This document shows positions 26,593-36,896 of a DNA stretch of 64,000 nucleotides, piece after piece. Numbering within the stretch: the stretch's first letter is position 1; each line of letters starts with the position of its first letter. Made by a program: the position numbers and the translations under genes. The notes under the pieces are model-generated. The model did not search any database, had not been told where the DNA came from, and saw nothing but the letters and a program-made list of their open reading frames with translations. The DNA comes from JBBECJ01 sp963763325. GTDB lineage: Bacteria; Chloroflexota; Chloroflexia; Thermomicrobiales; CFX8. The stretch spans positions 62,001 to 126,000 of the forward strand of contig CAVXOL010000022.1 of assembly GCA_963763325.1 (NCBI GenBank), given 5' to 3'.

Positions 26593-27969
26593 CGACGATG
26601 ATTCTCCCGCCTGGCCCAAAAGGAGTCGCGTTCGCTCGCTCCGCCATCGGCTACAGCCGCGCACCGCTCGACGCATTCTCCCGGCTGGCACGCGAGTATG
26701 GCGACGTCGTGCAGTTCATGGGGCCACCGATGCGGGCATTCCTGATCAACCATCCCGACTACCTCGAAGATATCCAGCGCCGGCAAGGCTGGAACTTTCA
26801 GCCGTCCCGCGTTCTGGTCCAGCGGCGACTTGCCCCACAAGGCGTCGCCACCAGCTCGGGCTACCTGCACCAGCACCAGCGGCGCGCGCTTGAGACGGTG
26901 TTTACGTCCGAGCATTTGACGCAGTTGACGGGAACCATCGTCCGTCGCGCGGAAGTGGCGGGTCAGTCCTGGGAGGATGGACTGACGCTCGATATCCAGC
27001 GCGAGATGTCCGAGTTGATGCTGGCAGTATTCGCCGGGATGATGTTTGGCGAAGGTGTCTGGCAGGACGAGCAGGAAATGGCGGCCTTGATCTCGGTTGG
27101 CGACTATGTGTCGCGACGATCCACCTACCCGTGGGGGATCGTGCCGGAGCTACTGCCGGTCCTCGCGGACAACCGCCGCTTTTTCCAGGCATTGCGGGTG
27201 GTGAAAGAGGAGATTCGGCTGCGGATTGCTGAACGGCGGCTCGGTGGCACCGATCACGGTGATGTCCTCTCGATGCTGATGACCGCCCGCGACCAGGCCG
27301 ACGGAAGTCGTCTGACTGATACCCAGGTCTGCGACGACGCGATCACGACGATATTCGCCGGCGCGACGCCAGTCGGACAGAGCCTGGTCTGGACCTGGTA
27401 CCTGCTCTCACAGAACGCTGACGCAGAGGCGACGTTGCACGCTGAACTCGACGACGTGCTGGGGGGCCGGCCACCGACGCGAGATGATCTGGCGCGGCTG
27501 CCCTTTACCCGAATGGTCGTCCAGGAGTCATTGCGGCTCTATCCGGTGTCGTGGATTCTGGGGCGTGAGGCGATCAGCGACTTCCAGCTTGGAGACTACA
27601 CCGTCCCGGCGGGATCGATTCTGGTGCTCTGTCCGTATGTGACGCATCGTGATGGACGATTCTTCGCGGACCCGGACCAGTTCATCCCGGAACGTTGGGC
27701 TGCCGAGGAGTCCGCCAGCCGTCCGCTCTTCTCGTTCTTTCCGTTCTCCGGCGGGATCAACGGCTGCCCGGGACAGGCGTGGGCGCCGTCGATGCTGGCG
27801 TTAACGCTCGCGACCGTCGCTCAGGAAGTGGAGGATGCGGCTCGCGCGTTCTCAGCCGATCGAGCTGGACCCACTGTTCGTCCTGCGCGCGAAGGGCGGG
27901 ATGCAGATGCGTCTGGAACGGCGCGGTGGGACCCGCGAGACGCTGACGACATCTGGAGGGATGCAATGA
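26589..27969 (+). CDS. Cytochrome P450 with atypical I-helix, one frameshift
   Basis: Begins MTTMILPPGPKGVAFARS and has QESLRLYP (ExxR), ERWAAEESASRPLFSFFPFS and GGINGCPGQAW (haem Cys). The I-helix is TIFAGATPVGQSLVW: the acid-Thr pair of monooxygenases is replaced by T-P. Near 27828 one base slips; the correct frame then reads RSQPIELDPLFVLRAKGGMQ and ends with TGA at 27967-27969 overlapping the next ATG. Restored length is about 460 residues, similar to CYP4/CYP102-like heme domains. Start overlaps the upstream gene by 4 bp. Paired with the P450 at 31033. Confidence 0.88.
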
Positions 27970-28199
27970 CCGCCGAGCAACCCGGGCAGGAGATCGAGCC
28001 GCCGGCAGCCGGCCAGGTGGGGAAAGTGAACTACCGGCCCGACCTGCCCGACCTGCCCGAGACCGCCGTCCCGGCCGCAGCTGGAAAGTCCAGCACCTGG
28101 AGCCTGCAGGCGATTGTTCTGGGGATCGGCCTGCTGGTCGTGACAGTGATCTTCCTGATCATCATCGTTCAGTGGGCGCTGGGCCAACCGACCGGATAA
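27966..28199 (+). CDS. Small single-span membrane protein
   Basis: 77 residues. ATG at 27966 overlaps the P450 stop (ATGA). Residues 1-45 are acidic and Pro-rich (QPGQEIEPPAAGQ, RPDLPDLPET); residues ~50-73 form one TM helix (AIVLGIGLLVVTVIFLIIIV). A frameshift upstream makes it appear as a tail of the P450, but its own start, the overlap, and the natural P450 end argue for a separate gene. It might anchor the P450 or assist the MMPL transporter; this is inference. Confidence 0.7.
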   Translation: MTAEQPGQEIEPPAAGQVGKVNYRPDLPDLPETAVPAAAGKSSTWSLQAIVLGIGLLVVTVIFLIIIVQWALGQPTG

Positions 28200-28253
28200 T
28201 GACAATCGCCACGTTGGTGGCTACTATTAACAAACCGCACTGGAGCAAGACTG

Positions 28254-30981
28254 ATGGATGACCCATTTGCCCGACTTGGACTCGCACTGGTTCGTTATCG
28301 GTGGTTTGTGCTGGGCTTCTGGCTGATCGTGCTTGGAGCGACCGGGGCGTTGCTTGCGCCACACGCGGCGGGCGTCATGAAAGCGGGCGCGGTCGTCGCC
28401 CCAGGCTCTGAATCAGACGTCGCATCGAAAATCCTTGAGACAGAGTTCAATCTTTCAACGTTGAACAATGCGCCAATCGTCTTCCGCTCCGACACGCTGA
28501 CGGTGTCCGATCCTGTCTACCAGCAGGAGGTCGAAGCTGCCGCCGAGCGCGTCAGCCAGGTCGAGGGCGTCCGGAGTGTGGTGACGTTCTTCAACACCGG
28601 CAATCCGGGCCTCGTCAGTGAGGATGGGCGCACATCGGTCGCGATTGTGTCGCTGGACGGCAGCGAAGGCGAGGTCCAGCATCTGACGCCTGACGTTCGC
28701 GAGGCACTTGAGGGCACGACGCTCGAAACGTATCTGACCGGCACGCCAGCGTTGAACTATGACTTCACGACCCAGAGCGAGCACGATCTGCGCAGCGCGG
28801 AACTGGTGACGATACCGGTTGTCCTGCTCCTGCTCGTCATTACCTTCCGCACGATCATCTCAGCAGCCGTTCCGCTGCTGCTGGGTGGCGCAGCCGTCGT
28901 CCTGGCAATGGCATGTCTGTACCTGATCGGGTCGCGGACAGACGTGTCGATCTACGCGGTCAACGTCGCCTCGATGATCGGGCTGGGGCTGGGGATCGAC
29001 TTCTCACTGATCGTTGTCAACCGCTTCCGCGAGGAGATGAACGCCGGCCGGGATGTCGCGACCGCGACGGCGGTCACGATGGCGACGGCCGGCCGTTCGA
29101 TCATGTACTCAGGCGTGACGGTGCTGCTCGGGATGGTCGTGCTGACGGTGATGTTCGACCTGGTCGTGATTCGTTCAATCAGCCTGGGTGTCATGCTGGT
29201 TGCGATGACGGCACTGGTGACCGGGTTGACACTGCTGCCCGCAATACTGGCGATCCTCGGCCACCGATTGGAATGGCTGCGCGTCATCCCGGAGACGCAA
29301 GCGATCGGAGTCCGAGCACAGCGGATTCTGGTACGGGCTCAGCCACACGATCATGCGCCGGCCGTGGTTGTGGCTCGGTGCGTCGTCACTGCTGTTGCTC
29401 GTCATCGCGATTCCGGCCAAGGATCTCAAAATGCTTGGGTCGGAGCCGGGGATTCTCCCGTCCACGACCGAGTCGGTCCAGGGCGTTCGTATTCTGGATG
29501 AGGTCTTTGGGCCGAATCGTCTGACGCCGATCCAGGTCGTGATGCGGGCCGATTCGGAAGGCGAAGCCTGGACGCCGGAGTTTATCGAGGCGATCGAAGA
29601 GCTGACCAGCCGTATTCAGGACGATCAACGCACCGCTGACGTCACGTCGTTGACGACGTTTCTCGCTGATTCAGCCGCTGCCGGCGCGCCGATCCCACCG
29701 GAGAGCCTGACTCCTGAGTTCTTCGCGTCCGATCCGCAGCGCGCCGCGATCGTGTCTCAGTTCGTCAACCTCTCCGGCGCGAACGATACTGCCGTCATCA
29801 ACATCGTCTCGCGGCACGGTGAGTTCACCGATGAGCATGAGGCGCAGATTCACGATCTGCGGGAGCAGATCATCCCGACATCATCAAGCCTGGCCCCGTA
29901 CACCTTCTTCGTCGGTGGCAGCGCCGCGAGCTTCCATGATTTCAGTGACAGGCTCTATGGGCGATTCCCATACCTGGTCGCCGCGGTCCTGATGCTCTCG
30001 TTCATGATCCTGATGATGTTCTTCCAGTCGGTCTTCCTGCCGATGAAGGCGATTCTCATGAACCTGATCGGAATTCTGGCGACCTATGGGGTGCTGGTTA
30101 TGATTTTCCAGTACGGATGGGGGGACAATCTCTTTGGCTTCGAACAGCTCGGCGCGATCGGCGTCGCGACCCCGGCGATCCTGTTCGTGATCCTCTTCAG
30201 CCTCTCGACCGATTACGAAGTCTTCATGCTCTCCCGCGTGCGCGAGTATTATCACGAGCTTGGCGACAACGACGAGGCGGTCGCGCGCGGGTTGCAGCAC
30301 ACGGCAGGCGTCATCACGGCTGCCGGGCTGATCCTGATTGGCGTGTTTGGCTCGTTCGCGACGGCAGGGGTGATCTCGATCAAGGAGATCGGGATCGGTC
30401 TGGCGGTGGCCGTCCTGATTGACACGACGGTCATTCGGGTCGTGATGGTCCCGGCCACAATGAAGTTGATGGGTGACTGGAACTGGTGGATGCCGGCCTG
30501 GTTGAAGCGGATCGTGCCGGAACTGAAGGAAGGGCATGTCCCGGACCTGGCTCCGGCAGTCGTGATGCAGGGCGCACACGGTGGCGCGGTTGCGCTCCCA
30601 CCCGCCGCGTTCTCGGGCACGGAAGCCGCTCCGGTCTCCCAGCCGAGGATGGCGGGCCAGCTCCGGTCGACGGGCGCTTCGGTCGGGGCGAATCTGATCC
30701 AGTTGCCACGCTCTCGCCCATTCGTGATCGGTCGGGACGAAGATGTTGACCTTCAGATCTTCGATCCGCGCATTTCGCGGCGGCATGGGCGCATCGACCA
30801 TCAGCGCGGAACGTTCGTCCTGACGGACATGCACAGCACCAATGGTGTCTACGTGAACAAGGTTCGCGTCGATGGCTCGGTGGTTCTGCGCCACGGCGAC
30901 AACGTTGAGATCGGTAATACAGGGCAAGTCACGTTCCGTTTCGAGCTTCGTCCATTATCGGACGCGCCAGCGCCCTCGTAG
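28254..30981 (+). CDS. MMPL/RND-family transporter with C-terminal FHA domain, one frameshift
   Basis: About 909 residues after correcting one slip near 29288. Twelve TM helices are arranged as 1+5 and 1+5 around two extracytoplasmic loops; signatures include GLGIDFSLIVVNRFREEM (first SSD-like GxxxDY segment) and LFSLSTDYEVFMLSRVREYY in the second half. Residues ~815-895 form an FHA domain: PFVIGRDEDVDLQIF, RISRRHGRI and STNGVYVNKVRVDG, with all phosphothreonine-contact residues. MMPLs export lipids, polyketides or siderophores. A fused FHA would allow control by Ser/Thr phosphorylation. It lies between two P450 genes. Confidence 0.9.
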
Positions 30982-31032
30982 TGTATGCCGCCACGGGCGT
31001 CGGACGATTGACGGAGTGAAGGGGACACGTTT

Positions 31033-32372
31033 GTGAAGATTCCCACGGCATCGATGGCTGACCGGCTTCGGAATCCGATCTCATACGCGGTTGATCCGGT
31101 TGGCGTGCTTTCCGAGATGTCCCGAAAGTACGGCGACATCGTGCGCTTCATGCCGCCGAAGTCTCCATTTGACACGATCATGCTCAACCGTCCCGAATGG
31201 ATTGGGGATGTGCTGGAGGGGCACGCCTGGAACTTCTCGATCGTGCGTGTCCTCTCGATCGACAGGGCACTCCATCAGGGATTGTTGACCAGCGACGGCT
31301 ACCTGCACCAGCGACAACGTACAGATGATGTCGGCGCCATTCCATAGCTGGATCCCGACCGTGACGGACGCAGTCGCCAGATACGGCGATCGGTTGCGCG
31401 AACGGTGGCAACCAGGTACTGAGCTGGATATGCGAGCGGCGATGCTGCGCCTGTCGGCCGGCGTGTCGATGCAGATTGGCTTTGGAAGCGAGGGCACTGA
31501 ACCATCGCGGGAGTTGCTCTCTGCCGCTGTCGTGGCGTGCCGATACCTGTCGCGTCCGTCAACGCATCCGCTTGGTTCAGGTCTCGAAGCGGCGCCTATC
31601 CAACCGGAGAACCGACAATTCTGGGCGGCGATGAAGCAGCTCGACACGACGATCTATCAGCGGATCGCCGAACATCGAGCTGGTAACGGCAACGCGGGCA
31701 ACTTGCTTGGGGTGCTGGCTGAAATCGATGATCCGGACACTGGTTCGGGGATGTCCGACCGCCAGCTGCGCGACGAGATTATCACGCTCTTCACCGCCGG
31801 TGGTGCGCCGATGGCATGGGCGCTGACGCGTGCCTGGTATCTGCTCTCTCAGCATCCAGAAGCCGAAGCGAAGCTGCACGCAGAGCTCGACACGGTCCTG
31901 TCAGGCCGGTTGCCGACAGCGGCCGATTTCGAGAAGCTCACCTACACGCGCATGGTGCTGAACGAGACGTTGCGACTGTACCCCTCGGCGTGGGTGTTCG
32001 CGCGGAATGTCCTCAACAACTATCTGCTTGGCCCGTACATGTTGCCGGCCGGAGCGATCGTCGTCTTCAGCTCATATGTGACGCAACGTGACGCGCGGTT
32101 TCTTTCCAGACCCGACCTGCTTCATCCCTGAACGCTGGACACCGGAGGAAGTGGCAAACCGTCCGGCATTCTCCTTCTTTCCATGGGGTGGCGGCCCGCG
32201 CTCGTGCTTCGGTGAACCGCTGGCGATGGTGACAATGACGACACTGCTGGCGACGCTCGCGAGCGAATGGAGTCCTCGCTTCGTCTCCGGTGAGCCTGAT
32301 GCATTCTATGCGCGCTTTACGCTTGGGTTGAAGCATCCGATGGTGATGCGGCTCGAGCGGCGGACGCGATAA
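31033..32372 (+). CDS. Cytochrome P450 with atypical I-helix, two frameshifts
   Basis: GTG at 31033 with GGAG upstream. N-terminal RKYGDIVRFMPP; HQRQR before a slip near 31318; I-helix LFTAGGAPMAWALTRAWYLL, again lacking the acid-Thr pair; LNETLRLYPSAWV (ExxR); slip near 32097; then FPDPTCFIPERWTPEE and SFFPWGGGPRSCFGEPLAM (haem Cys). Restored length is about 446 residues. It is clearly related to the P450 at 26589 and should be its duplicate. It ends 55 bp inside the convergent methyltransferase gene. Confidence 0.87.
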
Positions 32373-33347
32373 CCCTGATCCGGCCGCTTCGCTTCGTGAG
32401 TGCGCCGATCGCAGCCAATGGCGTGGCGGCGACGATCAGGAGCGGGTGGAGCGGGGCGATGACGCGCTCAGCCCGTGGGGCGCGATCGCGAAGCCAGGAG
32501 CGGAATGCCCAGGCCCATTCGAGGCCGACTGCTTCATGGCGCACCTGCCGAACGTGGAAGCCGGTCGTTTCGAGGGCGCGGGTGAGGGTGGCAACCGAGA
32601 ACGTCGTCAGGTGGCGGGGCGGATCGTAGCCGATCCAGCGGTGGCCGAGAACGCGGGCCTCGATCGAGCCGGCGTTCGGCAGCCAGAGGATGAGCGCACC
32701 GCCGGGAGCCAGTACCCGCTTGATCTCGCGCAGCGTTGCGATCGGGTCGCGGACGTGCTCCAGTGTGTGCGAGAGGATGACTGTCTCGAAGCTGGCGTCG
32801 GGGAATGCGGCGTCTTCGAGCATTCCCTCGCGGACATCGAGGCCACGTTGTCGCGCGATGGCCACCGCCCGTTCGCCCGGCTCGACGCCAGTAACGTTGG
32901 CGTTGCCCTCGCGCCGGATGGCCAGGAGCAGATCGCCGGTCGCGCAGCCGACATCGAGGACGCGATGCGGCGGGCCGAGCAGCGCCAGAGCTGCCGGACC
33001 GAGCGACGTTCGAGCCAGCCTTTTGCCTTGCCCGACAGTCCTGGCCGGGTATGTGGCGCGTACGTGTCGGAGTAGGCGGCGGCGAGTTCGGCGTCAGTTG
33101 GCTGTGGGTGGAGGCGGAGGAGGTTGCAGGTCGTGCAGCGGAGGAGGGTGTGAAGTACCTCGGTGGGCTGGCGGGCGTCTCAAACCCCTCCCCAACCCCT
33201 CCCCTGGAAAGGGAGGGGCTTTTGCCGCACGAGAATGAAAGCCCCTCCCTTTCCAGGGGAGGGGTTGGGGAGGGGTTTGCGGGAAACACCAACTCGACCC
33301 GCCCTTCCCGTCCACCACACAGCGGACAGGCGAACCCTTCGTCACTC
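32317..33347 (-). CDS. Class I SAM-dependent methyltransferase with zinc ribbon, interrupted by a palindromic repeat
   Basis: Starts MSDEGFACPLCGGREGRVEL (first CxxC). The family-2 palindrome then fills 33181-33280; beyond it, in another frame, comes EVLHTLLRCTTCNLLRLHPQ (second CxxC) and, after another slip near 33000, RVLDVGCATGDLLLAIRREG (SAM motif I), SFETVILSHTLEHVRDP and GYDPPRHLTTFS. Such zinc-ribbon methyltransferases act in sugar or polyketide tailoring and are often beside glycosyltransferases, as here. The start overlaps the GT2 stop by 6 bp. The insert breaks the ribbon and the frame, so activity is doubtful. Confidence 0.75.
33181..33280. repeat. C/G-rich palindromic element (family 2, copy 3) inside a methyltransferase gene
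   Basis: CAAACCCCTCCCCAACCCCT at the left pairs with its exact reverse complement at the right (AGGGGTTGGGGAGGGGTTTG); inside, CCCCTGGAAAGGGAGGGG and CCCTCCCTTTCCAGGGG form secondary palindromes. The loop TTTTGCCGCACGAGA shares GCCGCACGA with copy 2. It separates the two Cys pairs of the zinc ribbon. Confidence 0.8.
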
Positions 33348-34370
33348 ATCCCGGCGCAGGACTTTCCGGATCGAGTAGTCACGGGGGTGGTGGGAGTCGC
33401 CGCTGGTCCGCGCGTGGTGGGCGATCATCTCGCCGAGCAGGCCGAAGACGACGAATTGGGAACCGACGATCATCAGCAGGACGCCGAGGGTCAGTAGCGG
33501 ACGGTGGCCGATCGGTTCGCCGAGGGCGAGCTTGAGGAAGGCCAGGTAGGCGTCGATCGCGAAGCCGAGGCTGAAGGTCAGCAGCCCGATCAGGCCGAAG
33601 AGATGCAATGGGCGGCGGGTGTACTGGGTCAGGAAGACGACCGTCAGCAGGTCGAAGAAACCACGAATGAAGCGGGTTGGTCCGAACTTGCTGCGGCCGT
33701 ACTTGCGCGCCCGGTGCGGGACGCGGACCTCGGCGACCTTGAAGCCACGGAAGTGGGCCAGGACCGGGATGTAGCGGTGCATCTCGCCATAGAGCGGCAC
33801 CTCTTCCACCACCTCGCGGCGGTAGGCCTTGAAGCCGCAGTTGAAGTCGTGTAGCGGGACGCCGGAGACGACGCGGACGACGCGGTTGAAGATGGCCGAC
33901 GGCAGCGTCTTCGAGAGCGGGTCCTGCCGGTCGGCCTTCCAGCCGGAGACGAGGTCGGCCTCGTCGGACAGCAGCGGCGCGAGCAGGGTCGGAATCTCGG
34001 CCGGCACGTCCTGGAGGTCGGCGTCGAGGGTCACGATGTACTCGCCGCGCGCCGCCGCGAAGCCGGCTGCCAGCGCAGCCGACTTGCCGAAGTTGCGCCG
34101 GAGCTGGATGACCTGGACGCGATCGTCGGCCTCGTACAGTTCGCGCAGGACATTGTATGAAGAGTCGGTCGAGCCATCGTCGACGAAGATGACCTCGGCG
34201 CTGCCCGGCAGCGCCAGCTCGGCCAGCGTCGCGTCGATCTCCTGATAGAGGGGGCGAAGGCTCTCCGCTTCATTCAGCAGCGGAACAACGACCGACACGC
34301 TAACGCCAATGGCTGATAGCTGATGGCTGATGGTTGATGGCTGTGTCTCCAGCAGATCGGTCACGTTCAT
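33342..34370 (-). CDS. Family 2 glycosyltransferase, DPM1/GtrB type
   Basis: 342 residues. GT-A core: SVVVPLLNEAESLRPLYQEI, EVIFVDDGSTDSSYNVLREL, QLRRNFGKSAALAAGF and YIVTLDADLQDVPAEIP (DXD-like). The C-terminus has two TM helices (GLIGLLTFSLGFAIDAYLAF, LGVLLMIVGSQFVVFGLLGE) as in polyprenyl-phosphate glucosyltransferases. It should make a polyprenyl-phosphate sugar at the membrane. ATG at 34370 overlaps the upstream stop (ATGA). The N-terminal ~12 residues before the core (TISHQLSAIG) are encoded by the short-period ATCAGCTATCAGCC repeat, an unusual coding use. Confidence 0.92.
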   Translation of the reverse strand: MNVTDLLETQPSTISHQLSAIGVSVSVVVPLLNEAESLRPLYQEIDATLAELALPGSAEVIFVDDGSTDSSYNVLRELYEADDRVQVIQLRRNFGKSAALAAGFAAARGEYIVTLDADLQDVPAEIPTLLAPLLSDEADLVSGWKADRQDPLSKTLPSAIFNRVVRVVSGVPLHDFNCGFKAYRREVVEEVPLYGEMHRYIPVLAHFRGFKVAEVRVPHRARKYGRSKFGPTRFIRGFFDLLTVVFLTQYTRRPLHLFGLIGLLTFSLGFAIDAYLAFLKLALGEPIGHRPLLTLGVLLMIVGSQFVVFGLLGEMIAHHARTSGDSHHPRDYSIRKVLRRDE

Positions 34371-36881
34371 CCTGTGACGATACTCCGTCGGCGTCCGCGC
34401 GCCAATGTGTAACCGAGCGCGGCGAGCCAGGCAATGGTGCTGATCGCGCTGACGATGACGTAGAGTGTCCACCGTTGCGGGCGGAACGTCAGATTCGATC
34501 GTCTGGGAGCCAGCGGGAATGGTCAGTGACTGGAGGACGCCGTCGTACTGGTTGATGTCGCTGTTGTCACCATCGATCGTCGCTTCCCAGCCGGGGTAGC
34601 TGACCTGTGAGATGACCAGCTCGCCTCCGGGAGAATCGGCCGGAACGGTCAGTCTGAGTCGGTCGGGATCGTCCTGCGTGACGGTGACTTGGACGTCGCT
34701 GCCGTCGATCCAGGCGCGTGGGCGCGGATCGGGCGCCTCCCAGATGACGAGGCCGGTGTCGGTGCGGAGGGCTTCACGGTAGCCGCTCGGGTGCTCCTGA
34801 TCATTGGCAGCGATGACGTAGCGGGCGTTGAGGTTGCGGTACTCCTCGGAGTTGCGGTCCTGGCGGGCGCGTGCGAGATAGGCGTCGTAGTCGGCCAGCG
34901 CCAGCGGATCGATGAGGCCGCCGATGTCATCCAGCCCGACGAGGAGGGCCGTGTTGGGCTGCCAGGCGGGAGCGATCGCCTCGATCCGGAACGGGCCGTC
35001 CTGCTCGTATCGCTCGCGCAGGAACTCGATCGCCTGCGGGTGCTGGTATCCGGCCAGGACATTGTCGGTGGTCGGGTTGAAGGGTGATGTGGCGTGGAAG
35101 AGGTCGAGCAGGACGACGACGAAGACGGCCAGGGCGATCCTGCTGCCGCGCAACGTCCCACGCCAGATCGCGGCAGCGACTGCCAGACCGAGTGCCAGCC
35201 AGAGAGCCAGCAGGATCGCGTTATCGAGCGCGATGACCGGGCGGTTGAATCCGTCCGGGTCGCTGACGACGCGCGACATCAACAGCGGGACGATGAAGCC
35301 GGCGACGATGACGAGTGCGCCGGCCAGCCCGACGACGCCCCATTTGAGGGTAGTTTGCTGGCGAGGACTCCAGCGCGCGCGCTCACGCAGAAGCGCGCCG
35401 AGGCCCCAGCCAGCCAGCAAGGCGACCGCCAGGTCGAAGAACATGAACGCCCGGCCCGCGCCACGGACGCGGTCGTAACCCGGCAGGAACGCGTATGCCC
35501 AGCCGTGGACTGACGCGAATGGACCGAGCAGGAAGAGCAACGCACCCGCCGCCAGGACTGCCCAGAAGACGCGCGTTCGCGTTGGCCTGACGAGTAGTCC
35601 GAAGGCCGCCAACGCCAGTGCCAGGACGCCGGTGTAACCCCAGATTTCGGTGTTGGAGAACGATCCCCAGTAATCGGTCGGGTTCGAACCGTAGATCGTC
35701 GGCAGCAGCAGGTGGATCAGCGCGACCGGCTGGACCGAGAACTGGCTGGCATCGGCGTATTCCAGCCCGCTGCGAACCGTCCGCCCGGTCAGTTCGAGCA
35801 TCGGGAAGATGGCTGGGGCCGAGAGGCCAAGGGCGAGGAGGGCCATCACGGCGAGTTTCAGCGCGCGGGGTAGGAGCGTGTCGCGGAGGACGGTGCCCTT
35901 AGCCCTGTCATCCTGAGCGGCAGCGAAGGATCGCCTGTCGTCGGTGACGGAAGCGGTTGGTTCAGTCGTCGAACGCTCAACGTCCCGGTCTGCCTCTGAT
36001 GCATCAAGTCCAGGCGATCCTTCGCTGCCGCTCAGGATGACAGGGGAAGAGGTGCTGTCCTCGGCAACACTCTCGTGACCCAGAACCCGATTCCCGATTT
36101 CCGATTCCTGGCTCACCCGCCACAGCTCAAACAGCGCCACCGCCACAACGACCGTCAGTGTGAAGAGCAGGATCGGCTGGTGGCCGGCGAGGACGGCATG
36201 GGTGAGGGCGAGGACGCCGAGGAGGGCGGCGATCCACGAATCGCGGCGGATGGTGGCGACGACGGCGGCCAGGAGCCAGGGTGCCCAGGCCGCCGTCGCC
36301 AGCATCGGGTAGTGGCCCAGGTGGGCGACCATGAAGCCGGAGTAAGCGTAGATCGCGCCGGTCAGGACGGCCCCATCGCGGGGGATGGTGTAGGCACGCG
36401 CCAGCCAGTAGGCGCCCCAGCTCGCCAGCAGGAAATGGAGGATGACGAGCAGCTCCAGTGTGGCGTAGTCGAATGGATTGGCCAGCAGGTAGGCCAGCAG
36501 GTTCGGCGGGTAGAGCAGCCCGGCCTGGAAGTTGGCCAGGTGTGGTGCGCCGGAGAAGAGGTGCGGGTTCCAGAACGGCAGCCGCCCTTCCTGGACCTCT
36601 CGTGCGGCGAAGGCGTGGATTGGATAGAAGAATGAAGCCAGATCGCCGCCACCCTTTGGTACGACGGCGCCGGTTCGGTAGGGCTGCCAGAAGAAGAGCA
36701 GGTGGATGAGCGCGAGCGCGGCGAAGGCCGCGACTTCCGGCAGCAACCACGGCCAGCGGCTCCGGAGCCCGGGCTGCATCGCCGCGTAGGCGACCGCTCC
36801 AATCGCCAGCGCCAGCAACGCGACCCCCCACCATGGAAGGAGCGGCCCGGAGCGGACGGCGGTGAGGGCGTCAACCGGCAT
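34367..36881 (-). CDS. YfhO-like polytopic membrane protein, one frameshift near the 3' end
   Basis: About 837 residues with 12 or more TM helices. N-terminal catalytic-type loop GGGDLASFFYPIHAFAAREV and RLPFWNPHLFSGAPHLANFQ, FLPGYDRVRGAGRAFMFFDL, and a C-terminal periplasmic domain (SYPGWEATIDGDNSDINQYD) match YfhO/GT-C-fold proteins that glycosylate surface polymers using polyprenyl donors. A slip near 34495 hides the last TM helix, which in the right frame reads RWTLYVIVSAISTIAWLAAL. A 141-bp palindrome (35904-36044) adds 47 in-frame residues in a loop. With the GT2 and methyltransferase it forms a surface-glycan operon. Confidence 0.88.
35904..36044. repeat. In-frame palindromic insertion within the YfhO-like gene
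   Basis: A perfect 34-bp arm beginning CCTGTCATCCTGAGCGGCAG (35904-35937) is repeated inverted at 36011-36044, spacer 73 bp, total 141 bp (47 codons). It encodes PVILSGSEGSPG and RSFAAAQDDRA. GTCATCC-GAGCG-type sequences recur at 46352-46389 and are a dispersed repeat in many bacteria. Confidence 0.8.
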
Positions 36882-36896
36882 GCGGCCCCAGGTCTC

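Noticed and set aside
26589..28199. P450 with C-terminal membrane anchor (536 residues)
   Set aside because: The tail arises from a frameshift; the other frame gives the regular P450 end and an overlapping separate start.
33342..36881. YfhO-glycosyltransferase fusion of 1179 residues
   Set aside because: A slip near 34495 hides the YfhO stop; the right frame ends in TGA overlapping the GT2 ATG.
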